Notes: a model not told the origin generated them from the letters alone. A stretch of DNA of 64,000 bases from Dryas octopetala (GCA_963921425.1 OY992837.1:18552130-18616129); one strand, 5' to 3'. Shown: positions 23,852-35,505, counted from the first letter of the stretch. Made by a program: numbers and translations.

Positions 23852-24245
23852 TGTAACGACCCGACCCAAATTTTCACTAGAAATTTAAATTTTTATTCAA
23901 TTATGGTTTTAAGAAGTTTTTGAAAAGGATGTTGAATTATATTTTAAAAATTTGAGATTTTATTTGGAAATTCAAAAGGTTTTGGATTTATTTTAAATTT
24001 TGTTTTAAATCAGGATTGACCCAAAGTTGACTTTTTAAATTAGTAGACTTTTGATTTTGACTTCGGATCCGCTGGATAGATCTCAAGACCACGAGTTCGT
24101 AGACACGAAGCACGTACAAATCAGAGTTACGGTTTGAGAGATATGATCATTTGAAGGGAGGGGCAATTTTGTAATTTTGCATGAGTGGGTTTTAAATACC
24201 CAAAATCCAGAAATTTCGAGACACTCTCTCTCCTCTCTCCCCGAT

Positions 24246-24287
<42 letters not shown>

Positions 24288-27088
24288 CCGTTCAGTACCA
24301 CCGATCTATCACCGGCGCGTGGGCGCGCGTCCGGCGGCGGATGGAGGCGGACGAAAGCTCCCCGAGCTCGCCGTCCCTTCCTCTCTCTTCCCTTGATCTC
24401 GAATCACCCAGAAACCCAGCCAAAATTCGAATCCAGGCCAAACCCGATCGAAGCCAAGCGACGACGATCCGCCGTCTCTGGCCAAAACGCGACGCCGGAC
24501 CACTGGGGTCTTCTTCCCCTCGTCGCGGCGAGTCCAGGGGTGGTTCCCGATCGTTCATCGGACCACCGCAGCACGCAAAGCGAAGTCACAGGGCCAGTTG
24601 TCTTCTCCGACCAGTTTCTTGTTTTTCCGGCGGCGTTTCCGTCGAGTGAGGTACCCAAACTGATCCTCTCTCTCTCCTCTACATGAATTTGTACTTGTTT
24701 GACTCAATTATCAATAAAATAGAAAAACCCTGTTTGAAACTCACAGCCACCGCGAGTTCCTCCGCATGTGGTGGCCGGGTTGAGTTGTTGTTACTAAATT
24801 CTGTCCTAAATTATTTTATTTGTTGCTTGTAAATTGTTGCACTGAATTTGGGCTTGTTTTGGATTGAAATTTTCTGTCGAGGTGATGTTTTGCTGCTGCC
24901 ACTGCCAGCTCCGCCACTGGTCGTGGCGGGTCGAGCGGTCTTCCTTGTCAATCAGCCTCCCCAGGACATCCAGAGGCCAATTCTAGGGTCTGTTTGCGTA
25001 TCGGTGAGTGTTTGTGTGTTGTTAGAGGTCGGGCAGCCACCGTGCGTGGTGGTTACCGCCCATTTCGGTTGTTGAACGGCCAAGTTGTGAACCCTGTATA
25101 TCGATTTGTTGGTTGTCTGGTCTTAACAGGTACACGGGCTCGGGATATCGCATTCCCGATGCCGTTATGCTGCCGGATTTGGTATCCGAGCAATGGTGCC
25201 GTAAAAGAGCATTAATTATGAATATTTATGTTTAGTTGTTTTCAATTGAGTATAAGTATTACTCATATAAATTGCTGCTACTGTGAGATGCATTGATGTG
25301 AATTTTTGGTGTGCATGGAATTTGGTTATTTGATTGAACTGATGCTGTTTTGGTTATGATGTCGGTGTTTGAGATTAAATTGAAATGATATAAGTTGTTG
25401 GTAATGCATAATGGATACTTGTGGTTAAATTGAGAAAACAATTTCTTTGAGATTATTTGGGTATTGGATTATGCTTTACAAGATTAATTGATAATGCTTT
25501 TGGGCTGTTAGTGCACTATATGGGTTGCTATGGATTGTCCATTTGATTGATAATATCCTGATGTTATTAACTTTATAAGGGAATACATATTGATTTGCTG
25601 CTGAGTTATTTAATTAGATCTTTGTGAATTGTCATGTTTGAATTGGCGATATTAATGATTTTGGATGATTGTGGTTGAGGTTAATAGTCAACGATCTGGA
25701 AATTGATTTTTGATATTAAAAGGCTTATGGTTTTAAGAGTTATACTATTTTGAGACGATTTATTAATTACATGATTTGAGGATGTGAAAAGCTTAAGAAA
25801 TCGTTGACTTTATCTAATTACAAGAATGGTTTTAAAAGTGGCAAGAGCGATTTCCAAATCGCTATATAAGTACCCTCACTCACAGGTATAAAATACAGGT
25901 AGGTCTTTGGGACCCATCACGGCACACACATAGGCTTTGGGCCGTGTGCCGGGATGCCTCGCCCTTTGGGGGTAGTCTACGTGCATGTACGACACTTTGG
26001 CTTATTGTACGACGGCGATTCGACGGTATAAGGGCCACCGTATGTCCACTTGTATGACGGCGATTCGACGGTACAAGGGACACCCTAAGTCCACTCGCAT
26101 GACGGCGTTGCGACGGTGCGGGTGGAAGGGCAATCTACGTGCACGTATGACACTGTGGCTTATTGTACGACGGCGATTCGACGGTACAAGGGCCACCGTA
26201 TGTCCACTTGTATGACGGCGATTCGACGGTACAAGGGACACCCTAAGACCACTCGCATGACGGCGTTGCGACGGTGCGGGTGGAAGGTTATGAAGACGGT
26301 CCACTTGGTGCGACGGTCTTGTACGGTACCGAAGTGGAGCCTGTCAAATGGGTACTTATATGGCCAACGTTTTTACTAAAAACTTTATAAGATAAAAATA
26401 TTTTTAGTTATTTTTATCAGTTCAAGACTCAAAAGAGGTTTTAGCTAGAAATCTTATAAGATACAGAATTTCTATTACTTCTCATTATTTTCCATGTTCA
26501 AAAAGGAATTTCAAAGTTGAAGTTGTTATATATAGAAACTTTCTATTGGAATTATGTTGATGATGTAAGGTATTGGATAAATTGTGAAAGAGTTCATTAC
26601 AAAGATGTTTTCAATTAATATTCTTTTTCAGTTCAAAATTAGATATTTTTCAGCCCGAGCAGTTTTATAAAATGGTTTTCAAATGAAAGGTTTAGAAGTT
26701 TATTTTGTCCACTCACTGAGAGTTTTTCTCACATTTTGTTTTTGATGTTTCCCCCAGGTAGTAGCGATCACCGAGGTCGGACCGTACCATGTCGAGACAT
26801 TCGAGTTCTCGTCTCCAGTTATAGATATATTAGGATTTAAGGTTTCTCTTGAAATAAATAAAATGAGATATAATTGTATAGAGGGGTAGATATGCTCTGA
26901 TTAGAGTTGTATTACTTGTGGTAGAGGTAGTTGCGCTTTAGAAGTGCTTTTTAACAGGTTTTGAAATTTCTGGGTTAGTCCATTTTCAGGGGAGGTTCTG
27001 CCGAATTTTCGGTAGGATTTTCCTTGATTTTGGATTCCCGCAGGACCTCTCCGGGTTTTCAGGGTGGAATCCGGGGGCGGTCCTGTCA
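23852..27088 (+). repeat. 3' LTR of element C
   Basis: 3,237 bp, nearly identical to 18831-22047. It holds the (CT) run at 24247-24285, the tandem array at 25986-26286 with the same 158-bp period, and the terminal CCTGTCA. Confidence 0.94.
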
Positions 27089-27093
27089 CCTTG

Positions 27094-27163
27094 ATTATCG
27101 GACACTCACCTAACTATTGTCCTCCTAATGCATAAATTAGTAGATTGATTATCTCTTACTAAC
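27094..27163 (-). repeat. 5' LTR of element B, outer piece (truncated)
   Basis: Continues the LTR after element C (ATTATCGGACACTCACC) and matches 9711-9780. It then stops at 27163, where DUF674-like sequence begins. About 1.3 kb of LTR is missing. Confidence 0.85.
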
Positions 27164-27176
27164 ATTAATTAGCTAG

Positions 27177-27329
27177 TTGGGCGTTGAAGATCTTAGTGAC
27201 ACACACATGCTGAAACCTAAAGTTAACATTAAGAACACTCTGCTGAAGCCCAAGGCATCAATTCTTGGTAGTGCTGATCAAATCCTTTATTTGTATCCCA
27301 CCAACGATGAATTGACAAATGCATACTAA
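27177..27329 (+). pseudogene. DUF674 gene remnant
   Basis: About 50 codons readable as GVEDLSDTHMLKPK, then LLKPKASILGSADQILYL and a stop at 27327. These match the mid-part of DUF674 proteins (compare VEDLNDTYLQP and LLKHKSAVAGANILHLL in the intact gene at 28728). A little further on FYMCN (about 27340) continues the homology in another frame. The upstream half is missing because truncated element B abuts it. Confidence 0.7.
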
Positions 27330-28650
27330 AGATAAGCACTTCTACATGTGCAATATTAGTTCCGTAATTGGGAAGGAATTGCATGAACTTTTGATTGATT
27401 TTGAACTTTTAAGGACTGGAAATTGACATTCGATCTGATCAAGCTTTCTCTTAGATGTTTGTTTCTGATCTTCTATGGTGCATACCGTGCATGCATAAAT
27501 GAAATGTAATGACTTAATTCTCTGATTTCTAAACTTTTTGTGATGCTCAAAGGTATACTTTTGTGATGCTCTCAGGGATGTTGATCCTTTAATGAGTGGG
27601 TCTTTATTAGACCCAACATTAATACGTTTCGCTTCTATGATCAATAAATACGGAGATACCTTAGATTGAGAATATATGGAAATAAAATTCCTACCGAACC
27701 CATCACGCTAAAAAAAACCATACATGAAAATGAAGTCTCTCTCCACGTGAAGACCAGTGTAGTGTCAGATGGGCCAAACTTGTTAATGCTGGGACTTATG
27801 TTATTGGGCCTTTTGCCCACCTTAGTACCAAAAATAAAAAATTAAGCATCTCTTCTTTTTTTTTTGGCCAAGAAAACATCTCTTCATATATATGAAATGT
27901 GTCTATGCAATTAGTTAAATTTCTATTAATACGTCTCGATATAATAAGAGCACTATTCCACAAAGTTATTTAGCAAACCACACGCGCGATTCCCCAAACA
28001 GCAATACATGCATGCACAATTAAGTTTAGAAGATATTAATGATATAAATACTCTTGAAATTAATTCTATAATTTCTAATGGACGGTTTCATGAAGGTACG
28101 TATTATATAGGCTGCATCTCCTCGGAACTCACTGCGTCAAATATCAATTGCAACCTCCAACTCTGATACTAATGGCAATCTCAAAAGCATTTTTAAAGAT
28201 TCTGCTAAGTGGCTTCCTAAATTCTTGAAGGATGGGGTCAAATTTGCGCATAAGCTTTAAGAAATAAATATTGCAGTTAATATTAATGATAATCATATAA
28301 TGCAAGTGATATTTGGGTTTCGTTCTTGACGTTTCAGCTTCATCCATATATATGGGCAATTAATTAATTATCTTGTCCTTAATTCATTTACTCTATCTGT
28401 TGAACACTTGAACGTACTCTGTTTCTATTCCCCCATATATATGGGTATTACTTGACACTCTGTACTGGATGGCCGACCCAGGACCCAACTCCCAAGATAT
28501 AAGCAATTCATTACTTGGCCCTCCACCTTCTTTGCTTTTGAAATTAGCAACGTTTTGAGTGGTAGTTTTATGATTTTATTGTAATTTTCAAATTCCATTA
28601 AAGGTGATGTTCAAGTTGAATAATATTAAAATTAATTAAGAATTTCCAGT
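27330..28650. other. Intergenic AT-rich DNA with a possible DUF674 N-terminal remnant
   Basis: No intact gene. At about 28134-28260 the sequence ACTGCGTCAA...GCAACCTCCAACTCTGA resembles the start regions of the other DUF674 copies (ATSNS...), and reads on for about 37 codons to a TAA. It could be a rearranged N-terminus; confidence in that is low. Confidence 0.4.
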
Positions 28651-28654
28651 AAGC

Positions 28655-28664
28655 CTATAAATAG
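28655..28664 (+). promoter_or_regulatory. TATA box of the DUF674 gene
   Basis: CTATAAATAG, about 65-75 bp upstream of the chosen ATG (28728). Spacing fits a plant core promoter with a short leader. Confidence 0.65.
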
Positions 28665-28727
28665 TCTTCAATTTTAAGGGACATGCCTAAGCTAGCTATC
28701 CTCTTCCTCAGTCTTCACTACGTCAAT

Positions 28728-29565
28728 ATGGCAACCTCCAACAACACTAGTGTGAGTTTCAAGCTCCTAATCGACACAAAGGGTCAAAAAGTCCTATTTG
28801 CCGAAGCAAGCAAAGAGGTTGTTAATTTCCTTTTCACCCTTCTTTCTTTGCCTGTTAGCACTGTCGTTAAGCTCCTCTCAAAGGACGGCATGGTTGGTTG
28901 CTTAGGCAAACTCTATGAGAGTGTTGAAGATCTCAATGACACGTACTTGCAACCCAACCTTAACAAGGACTTCCTGCTGAAACACAAGTCAGCCGTTGCT
29001 GGTGCTAACATCCTTCATTTGCTGACCAATGAAAGCTCATCAAGTGCTAAAGTTTTCTATTGTTGTCATAATTATCGTCACAACTCCTGTGTGTCCGATG
29101 GGTCTAATGCTGTTTGTCCATTTTGCGAAGACACCATGTCCGACCGAAAGACTTATGTTGCTCCACCTGCACCCACTGGAGGAACGTCCAGCGAGGGAGG
29201 GTATGTCAAGGGAGTTGTTACATACATGATCATGGACAACTTGGAAGTGAAGCCCATGTCTACCATTTCGAGCATTGCTATGCTCAACAAGTTCAGTGTT
29301 AAGGATGTTGGAGCACTCGAAGAGAAGGTGGTTGCTCTTGGCATGCAAGAGGTCAGAAATCAAATATTACATTTCTCTCAAATTGGTGAACTGTAAATGT
29401 TAATGTTCACTCAGACATCGATCTGAGGATACATATACACTGTTCTATATATTATCCTAAATGATCATTTATTGTTTTTTCTTTCAGGGTTTAAGTTTGT
29501 TGAAGGAATCTTTGCAATCTAGTTCGGTTCTCACCAATGTTTTCCTTGGGAAGAAAGCTGCATGA
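28728..29565 (+). CDS. DUF674 family protein (two exons)
   Basis: Exons 28728-29351 and 29488-29565, joined by a GT-AG intron (GAG|GTCAG ... TTTCAG|GGT), give 233 residues. DUF674 hallmarks: FKLLIDTKGQKVLFAEAS at 11-28, FLFTLLSLP about 34-42, GMVGCLGKLYES about 54-65, a Cys-rich segment with CPFC at 130-133, EVKPMSTISSIAMLNKF, and in exon 2 SVLTNVFLGKK. I chose ATG 28728 because the other copies align there (MATS...); an in-frame ATG at 28683 would add 15 residues. DUF674 proteins are plant-specific and of unknown function. Many carry two tandem repeats of about 230 residues, so this is a one-repeat version. It is the only copy here with no visible defect. Confidence 0.87.
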
Positions 29566-30785
29566 TGAAGATTTAGGATTTTGTGTCTAATTCAGTGGAA
29601 ATGTTATTTTGGAGCACATGCGTGGAATATATTTGTTTTGGAATTGGTGTTATTTTGTTTTACATTTATGTTAATTAGTTTTGGAGGATATATCATATAT
29701 CCTCTCTGCTTTGCTTAAATGACTAGTGATGAGATACTTTTGGCTTTGGGTTTTAAACTTCTAAACTTTTTTGTTGCTCTTTCACGCTCTCTCATATCGA
29801 ATAATGTGACAAACAGCCCCGTCCAAATTAAAACTCACCTTGCTCGTCAATGGCAGCCTCTTAAGTTTTTTTATTTTTATTTTTACCATACCCCTCTAAA
29901 GATTATTAACTTAAGAAAGATATCCGGAATAAATGTCATTAATAGATTTGGATTTCAATGGTCAAATATGAAAAGATTATGTTCTTTAATTGTAACAAAT
30001 AAAGAAATGGGTGCCCTTTAAGTAAAGGTACGTGCGTGGTTCATCTTTGCATACAAAGAGGTCTTGATTCAAACAAACGTTGGCTACAAAACAAGAGGTC
30101 GGCCCGGAGGGGAGAGTCCAGAACAACACAACCCAAACTCTGATTAACCCCAAGAGTTTTATTTATTTATTTTATTTTTTTGGTTAACTGCTCAATAGGG
30201 AAAAGGAGCTACACAGCTATTTTTTATTTTATTTTATTTTAGCATTATACTTTTTCTTTTTCTTTTGTTGTAGTGTTATACTTTTCAAAAAAATTTAGTT
30301 AAAAATTGAAAAAAGAAATGAATATTAAACGAAACAAACAAAAACAATGTAATGCCGGAAGCTCGATCAGTCTAAAGCCCGGCCTAATTGATGGTCCGAA
30401 ACTTGGGCCAGTAACCGCGATTCCAAGAATCATATGGGCTAGCATGATGTTTATATATGAGTTTTTTTTTTTTTTTTCTAATTAATACATATTTATAAAA
30501 AAAATTCCTTAAAAAAGAATTTATTTTGAAATTGGATATCGGACACATGATATTCTCTAATTAAATATTGCATAATCTGTTTCTTTATTTGAATTAGAGA
30601 ATGAGAGAATTCGAATTTGAGATCATAATCCTTAATTGATCGGATATATATCATACATAATTCTTGGCCAAAAAAAAAAAAATATATCATACATAATTAT
30701 TGCGAAATCTCCGATATTATATGTCTTGCTCGATTCAAGTATATCTGCTCATATCAAGTTAGTTGGGGCAAAGAAAACTCACCTC
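29566..30785. other. Intergenic region between DUF674 copies
   Basis: AT-rich with poly-T runs and no convincing gene. It includes the 161-bp repeat at 29847-30007. The rest (30010-30640) is low-complexity A/T sequence. Confidence 0.6.
29847..30007 (+). repeat. 161-bp repeat, copy 1 (inverted copy at 31029-31189)
   Basis: Reads TCAATGGCAGCCTC ... AATAAAGAAA. By eye the reverse complement of 31029-31189 is identical over the whole length. Function unknown. Confidence 0.85.
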
Positions 30786-31962
30786 TCGTCAATCGCAACC
30801 TCTAACTCTGGTAGTACTGTCAGTTTGAAGCTTCTGATTGATACAAAGGGTAAAAGAGTCTTGTTTGCAGAAGCAGGTAAAGACTTTGTAGACTTTCTAT
30901 TCACATTTCTATCTCTGCCTGTTGGCACTATCATTAGGTTGCTCTCCAAGGATGGCATGGTTGGTAGCTTAGGCAAACTCTACGAGAGCATTGAAAATCT
31001 TAATGACACATACTAAAGGTACATAGTCTTTCTTTATTTGTTACAATTAAAGAACATAATCTTTTCATATTTGACCATTGAAATCCAAATCTATTAATGA
31101 CATTTATTCCGGATATCTTTCTTAAGTTAATAATCTTTAGAGGGGTATGGTAAAAATAAAAATAAAAAAACTTAAGAGGCTGCCATTGACTATGTACCAA
31201 ATAAACAAATCTTATGTTCTTTGTACCAACGTTGAATCAAATTCAAATACTAGAAAGACTATGTACGTTTGTACGGACTATAGGAGTTCCTACAGTTCGC
31301 ACAACCAATTATATGTGACTGAGGACCCTAAAGCCACATGCCCGTCATGCCGTAGCACCATGTCCCTCGCGACATCTTATCATGAAGGGCTCACTACCAA
31401 GGCGACGTCGGAAACTTCCGGCAGTAGCAGCGGGAGAGGGTATGTGAAAGAAGTTGTTTCGTACATGATAATGGATGATCTGGAAGTGAAACCTATGTCT
31501 ACCATTTCTTGTATAGCTCTCCTCAACAGGTTCAAGGTTGATCTTAGTGCTCTTGAAGAGAAGGTGGTTTCTCTAAGTTTGGATGAGGTACTTCATTTTC
31601 GCTCAAACGTTAGTTGGGTTTTCGAAACAGTTAGTAATATTATGTATATATATGGTTTGAGCCTTGATAAATCAATTACTTGTCATTTCCTTTCAATTTT
31701 CTTCAAGAAATCCGAAATGTCAATGTCTTTTAGATCGATTCAATTTTTAAAAAAATTGCTGAAATTTATAATGCCAATTTTCTACTCTACACACTTGATC
31801 AACAAAGCTAATTTGACACAATAATATTGCTTCTGCCATTTTGCAAATTGAGATTAATGATCATTTTTGTTTGGCTTCTTGTAGGGTGTGAAATTGCTCA
31901 AGTCATCATTGGAGTCAAAATCAGTTCTCACAAATGCTTTCCTGATGAAAAAAGAAGCATGA
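30786..31962 (+). pseudogene. DUF674 gene copy 2, disrupted by an insertion
   Basis: The N-terminal half (30786-31014) reads IATSNSGSTVSLKLLIDT, VLFAEAGKDFVDFLFTF and GMVGSLGKLYES. The start ATG seen in copy 1 is ATC here. After NDTY an insertion at about 31015-31200 brings in stops. The second half resumes with NVESNSNTRKTMYVCTDY, CPSCRSTM and EVKPMSTISCIALLNRF, and has a donor at 31587. Exon 2 is 31885-31962 (78 bp, the same length as in copy 1), ending KKEA and stop. Exon-intron structure is conserved, but the missing start and the insertion make a functional product unlikely. Confidence 0.83.
31018..31198 (-). mobile_element. Small insertion in DUF674 copy 2 containing the 161-bp repeat
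   Basis: Bounded by an 11-bp inverted pair, GGTACATAGTC at 31018 and GACTATGTACC ending at 31198. It contains the inverted copy of 29847-30007. It could be a small MITE, or the result of an inverted-duplication repair event; copy 1 lacks the same clear ends. Confidence 0.5.
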
Positions 31963-32022
31963 AAATCTCAACATAATTTGCACGTTCAAGTAGAATAGAC
32001 ATTTAAAAGTTTCTGTTAGATG

Positions 32023-32529
32023 CTTTTGGGCAATTGGAAAGAAAAAAAAGAGTTTAGGGTTTCGTTTGAGGTTTGGTTTGACTCTTTTGGGGTTTCGCTT
32101 AGTTGTTTTTAAACTCTAAACCCCAATACATTTTTATATAAAAAATAATTAAAAATACCCTAAAAGGCTTAAATTTTAATATCTTATATCATATCATAAA
32201 TAATATAGAATATATAAGGTTTAGTGCATAGATAATATAAAATATACTAATTTCATTTATTTATTATACTAATTTCATTTAACAATATTTGCTTCCAGCG
32301 CGCATTATATTCATCTTATATCACATGAAATCTATTATATAATTTGGTTTCTTCATTATTTTTTATCATTGTAGTAGATAATATGTTAAATAAACATATG
32401 GTCTAAGTTTCATTCAAAATTTCCGTATTTTGATAGCAATTTTCATCGTTTTTGTCTAATTTTGTTGAAATCGAAATTTTTATCGAAATTTTTGCAAAAA
32501 TTTTCTCGAAACCGAAATTTTACTCCTTG
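32023..32529 (-). repeat. Interspersed repeat X, copy 1
   Basis: The reverse complement of this stretch matches 35504-36047. Shared landmarks are the GCGCGC-containing phrase, runs of GAAATTTC-like sequence and the end near TAYTCCTTG. It separates DUF674 copies 2 and 3. Family not recognised. Confidence 0.65.
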
Positions 32530-32685
32530 GGTGTATACTCTCAAAATTAGCGCCCATAACCAAATAAAGGTTTATTTGAAAGGAATAACCAAATAAAGGT
32601 TTAGTTGCAATAGTAATGCTTTATAGTCATACCCAAAATTAAGCCACAGCTTCTTACTCGTTATCATCAAATTAATAGCAATAAT

Positions 32686-32921
32686 ATGTCAACGTTTAAC
32701 TCCAATTTTCGTCTGAAGCTCCTAATAGATACAAAGAGCAACAGAGTCCTCTTTGCTGAAGCAAGCAAGGACTTTGTGGACTTCCTCTTCACCCTTCTGG
32801 CTTTCCCGATTGGCTCTATCATTAGGCTCCTCAAGAAAAATGGTCATGGCATGGTGGGCAGCTTGGGCAAACTTTACAAGAGCGTTGAAAATCTAAGCGA
32901 CACATACATGCAGGAGGTACC
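32686..32921 (+). pseudogene. DUF674 gene copy 3, truncated
   Basis: From ATG 32686 the frame gives MSTFNSNFRLKLLIDTK, VLFAEASKDFVDFLFTLLAFP and GMVGSLGKLYKSVENLSDTYMQ. DUF674 homology then stops at about residue 78 and about 22 unrelated codons lead to a stop at 32991. The C-terminal two thirds, including the Cys-rich segment and exon 2, are absent. A MITE begins 64 bp downstream. Confidence 0.82.
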
Positions 32922-32984
32922 GGGTACGCTTGAAAATCAAAGGTATCGTTCAATTCATCACCTGCTTGGCGCGTTAAATAGATC

Positions 32985-33350
32985 GGGTTAAATACAAAAA
33001 TGGTCCACAAATTTTATATTGAATCTCAATTTGGTCCATTAACTATAAAAAGTGTCAATTTGGTCCACAAACTTTCTAAATTGTATCAAACCAGTACAAA
33101 TGTTAATTTCTATATGAAAATTAACAGAATTAGTCACATGAAAATGTGATGAATGAACTAAAATGACTTTGAAAATGTGGTCACTTGATGTGCACATGAC
33201 CAGTTTTCAATAATTTTTTTGATAGAAGTTAAAGTTTGTACTGTTTTGGTACAACTTGAAAAGTTTGTGAACCAAATTGACACTTTTTATAGTTAATAGA
33301 CCAAATTGAGATTCACTGTAAAGTTCATGAACCATTTTTGTATTTAACCC
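32985..33350. mobile_element. 366-bp foldback MITE, Mutator-like
   Basis: Begins GGGTTAAATACAAAAATGG and ends with the reverse complement. The inverted arms are about 110-120 bp and imperfect. Flanking 9-mers AAATAGATC and AAATGGATT agree at 7 of 9 positions, which fits a decayed 9-bp Mutator-type target duplication. No coding capacity. Confidence 0.75.
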
Positions 33351-33394
33351 AAATGGATTTTGCTTGTTTTGTTTTTGAAGTGAAATTTTCAATT

Positions 33395-35380
33395 ATGGTT
33401 TAGTTTGAGATTGCTGTGAGAAAAAACTGCTGTGAAGTAAAGTCAGCTGTGAAGTAAAGCAGTTGAGTGTTTTGTAAATTATATTTTAAAAAGTGCTGTG
33501 AATACAAAAAGTAGTATGAAAGTGTTTGGTAAATTGTAATGTAAAACTGCTGTGGCTATTTATAATTACTAAAATGGACATGATGTTGAAAGTGCCTTTT
33601 ATTTATTTGTTTGGTAAAAATAAAATGTTTTTTTTCACATGTTTTTGAAATTTTTGGCTACAAATTTGTATTAGCATTAATTTTTCAAAAAACAACATTA
33701 TTAAATAAGTATGCCTATTATTTTTTTGAATATATTATAATTTTAATCGTACAAATAAATATCATAATTAATGTTCATAATATTAAATATAATTAATAAT
33801 TGACATATTTTTTAATTTAAAATAAACAAATAAAAATATAGATGTTTAAATAGTTATATTATATTGATCGAATAAAATGGATAAGATGTGAATTTTAAAA
33901 ATCAATGAAGATATTATGGATAAAATAAAATTTTCATTATTACTGTGATTCACTGCAGCTTTCAAAAGTACATACAAATCTGCTTTCTATTTTTGTTGTG
34001 GGGAGTTGAGAATTGTGGGGCAAAGCACTTTTTCATGTTTTTACTAATTAAACACCAAAACTGTTGTAGGTGATTAAAGCCCCGTTTGGGATTGTTGTGG
34101 AGGACCCAAAAGCTGCTGTGGATGACAATTCTCAATCACCCACAGCAGTTTTAGTATTTGGTAAAAAAATGAATCTAATTTCTCTTCATCCTTAGATAAA
34201 AGTGTCTTATTTTTGTTTAACTTTTTTACACTTTATTTATTTACTTTGAATCTAATTTTATTTCACCACTTAAATAAAAAATTATGTTAATTTATTATTT
34301 AAATTAAAATTTTTTTATAATGTATTACTTATTGTCCATTTTTTTAAAATTTTTATTAAAAATAAAAATATTTTAATCTTTTTTTTATCGTGTCAAACCA
34401 AATAAAGTGTAAAAAAAATTATGTTTTTCTAACAATAAAAATTTGAAAAAGATAATCACTTATAAAAAAATAAAAATTTAGACAAATGAGTCATAGGTAG
34501 TATATTACAACAAATTTTTAATTTAAGTAATAAATTAACATAATTTTTTTTAATCAGTAAAATGAGATTGAACTCAAAATTTAAATAAATAAAATATAAA
34601 AAAACCTTTCTGTTTTCAATAGTTGTGCTGCTACTCAGAACTTGGTGAATGACAAATTCTAGTAGTAGTGTAAGTTTAGTTAAATAAAAAATTAGAAAAA
34701 ATAGTTTTTTTTAGTTAAATAGAAGTGTCTTATTTCTGTATACAAAATATAAAATAGTAGCGATTAACTTATCCTGAATATTAGATTCTGTGTATATACT
34801 CTAGCTATAATCTATAGAATGGTTAATGAATATATGTTACATACTTACATGCAATATTTATTTGAATTTTCTGACCAAATTTTATTTTTGGTAATTCTCA
34901 AGACTCAAGAGTAATAAAGTATGTTTGATTTGAACTAAGACTTGCTAAATCTCATTAGCTATTGAACGCATCCTTACCTAAAAAGGTGTACACACTAACA
35001 CATCTTGTCACTGGAACCTATTAATAGGGTAATGGGTATGGCTTCGGATTGGGTGCAATCTCCTCCAAAACTTCAGTCAGAAGTACTCAGTACCCTTGTC
35101 ATCCTACCACGTGATAAAGACTGATCACAAGCCACAGCACGTCTAATCAAATTTAAACAAATTAGACACGATCCCCTAAACCGAAATTATAGCCTGGTGT
35201 TTGTGGCCCTGCACTCGCTCGAAGGATCCTAACCAATATTGTAGACCTATTAATCAACTCCAATTAGTAATTAAAAAAAAAAAAAAAGGTCGATCTTCAA
35301 TATCCTTAAAGTAACTAGTACAGTCCATGGTCAAAAAAAAAAAAAAAAAAGTAATTAACTAGTACAGTCATATATTGTTC
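33395..35380. other. AT-rich region with MITE-like and foldback sequence
   Basis: The motif GTTTGNGATTGYTGTG occurs at about 33402 and 34087, each followed by GCTGCTGTG-type phrases, like the ends of hAT-type MITEs. An imperfect inverted pair lies at about 34275-34330 and 34495-34555. No full element could be delimited and no gene is seen. Confidence 0.4.
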
Positions 35381-35404
35381 TGGTGCAGCCATCTTCGATC
35401 CAAC

Positions 35405-35505
35405 ACTGCGTCAATGGCAAGCTCTGCTGTTTGATACAAAGCGTCAAAAAGTACGTTGCCGAAGCCGGCAAAGGACTTTGTGGACTTTCTCTTCACTCTT
35501 GGGCA
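35405..35505 (+). pseudogene. DUF674 gene remnant (copy 4)
   Basis: ACTGCGTCAATGGCAAGC resembles the start region of the other copies. Two frames then give LLFDTKRQKV and VAEAGKDFVDFLFT-like residues, the DUF674 N-terminus with a frameshift. Homology ends where repeat X begins (35504). Confidence 0.65.

Larger units (their letters stand above)
18831..27088 (+). mobile_element. Non-autonomous chromovirus-type (Tekay/Del-like) LTR element C
   Basis: Complete insertion with the 5-bp target duplication CCTTG at 18826-18830 and 27089-27093. LTRs are 3,217 bp (18831-22047) and 3,237 bp (23852-27088), both TGTAACGACC...CCTGTCA. PBS TGGTATCAGAGC (tRNA-iMet) is at 22051 and a polypurine tract at 23838-23851. 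The interior is only 1.8 kb and encodes no RT or integrase, so any movement needs enzymes from a relative. By eye only about 15 substitutions plus a 28-bp indel and a microsatellite length change separate the two LTRs, so the insertion is young. It landed in the 5' LTR of element B. Confidence 0.95.
9327..27163 (-). mobile_element. Athila-like Ty3/gypsy retrotransposon B, with element C nested in its 5' LTR
   Basis: Minus-strand element. 3' LTR 9327-11106, interior 11107-18446, PBS 18422-18440, and a 5' LTR in two pieces (18447-18830 and 27094-27163) split by element C. It sits inside the integrase region of element A; the 5 bases before it are GCATA. The far end of the 5' LTR is truncated at 27163 against DUF674 sequence, so its target duplication cannot be tested. 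By eye about a dozen differences separate the first 384 bases of the two LTRs (near 3%), which makes B clearly older than C. Confidence 0.92.

Noticed and set aside
24177..24686. Open frame of about 169 codons rich in Ser-Leu and Arg inside the 3' LTR of element C (and its twin at 19154-19636)
   Set aside because: It reads through a CT microsatellite, occurs in both LTRs because they are copies, and shows no domain. The C LTR explains it.
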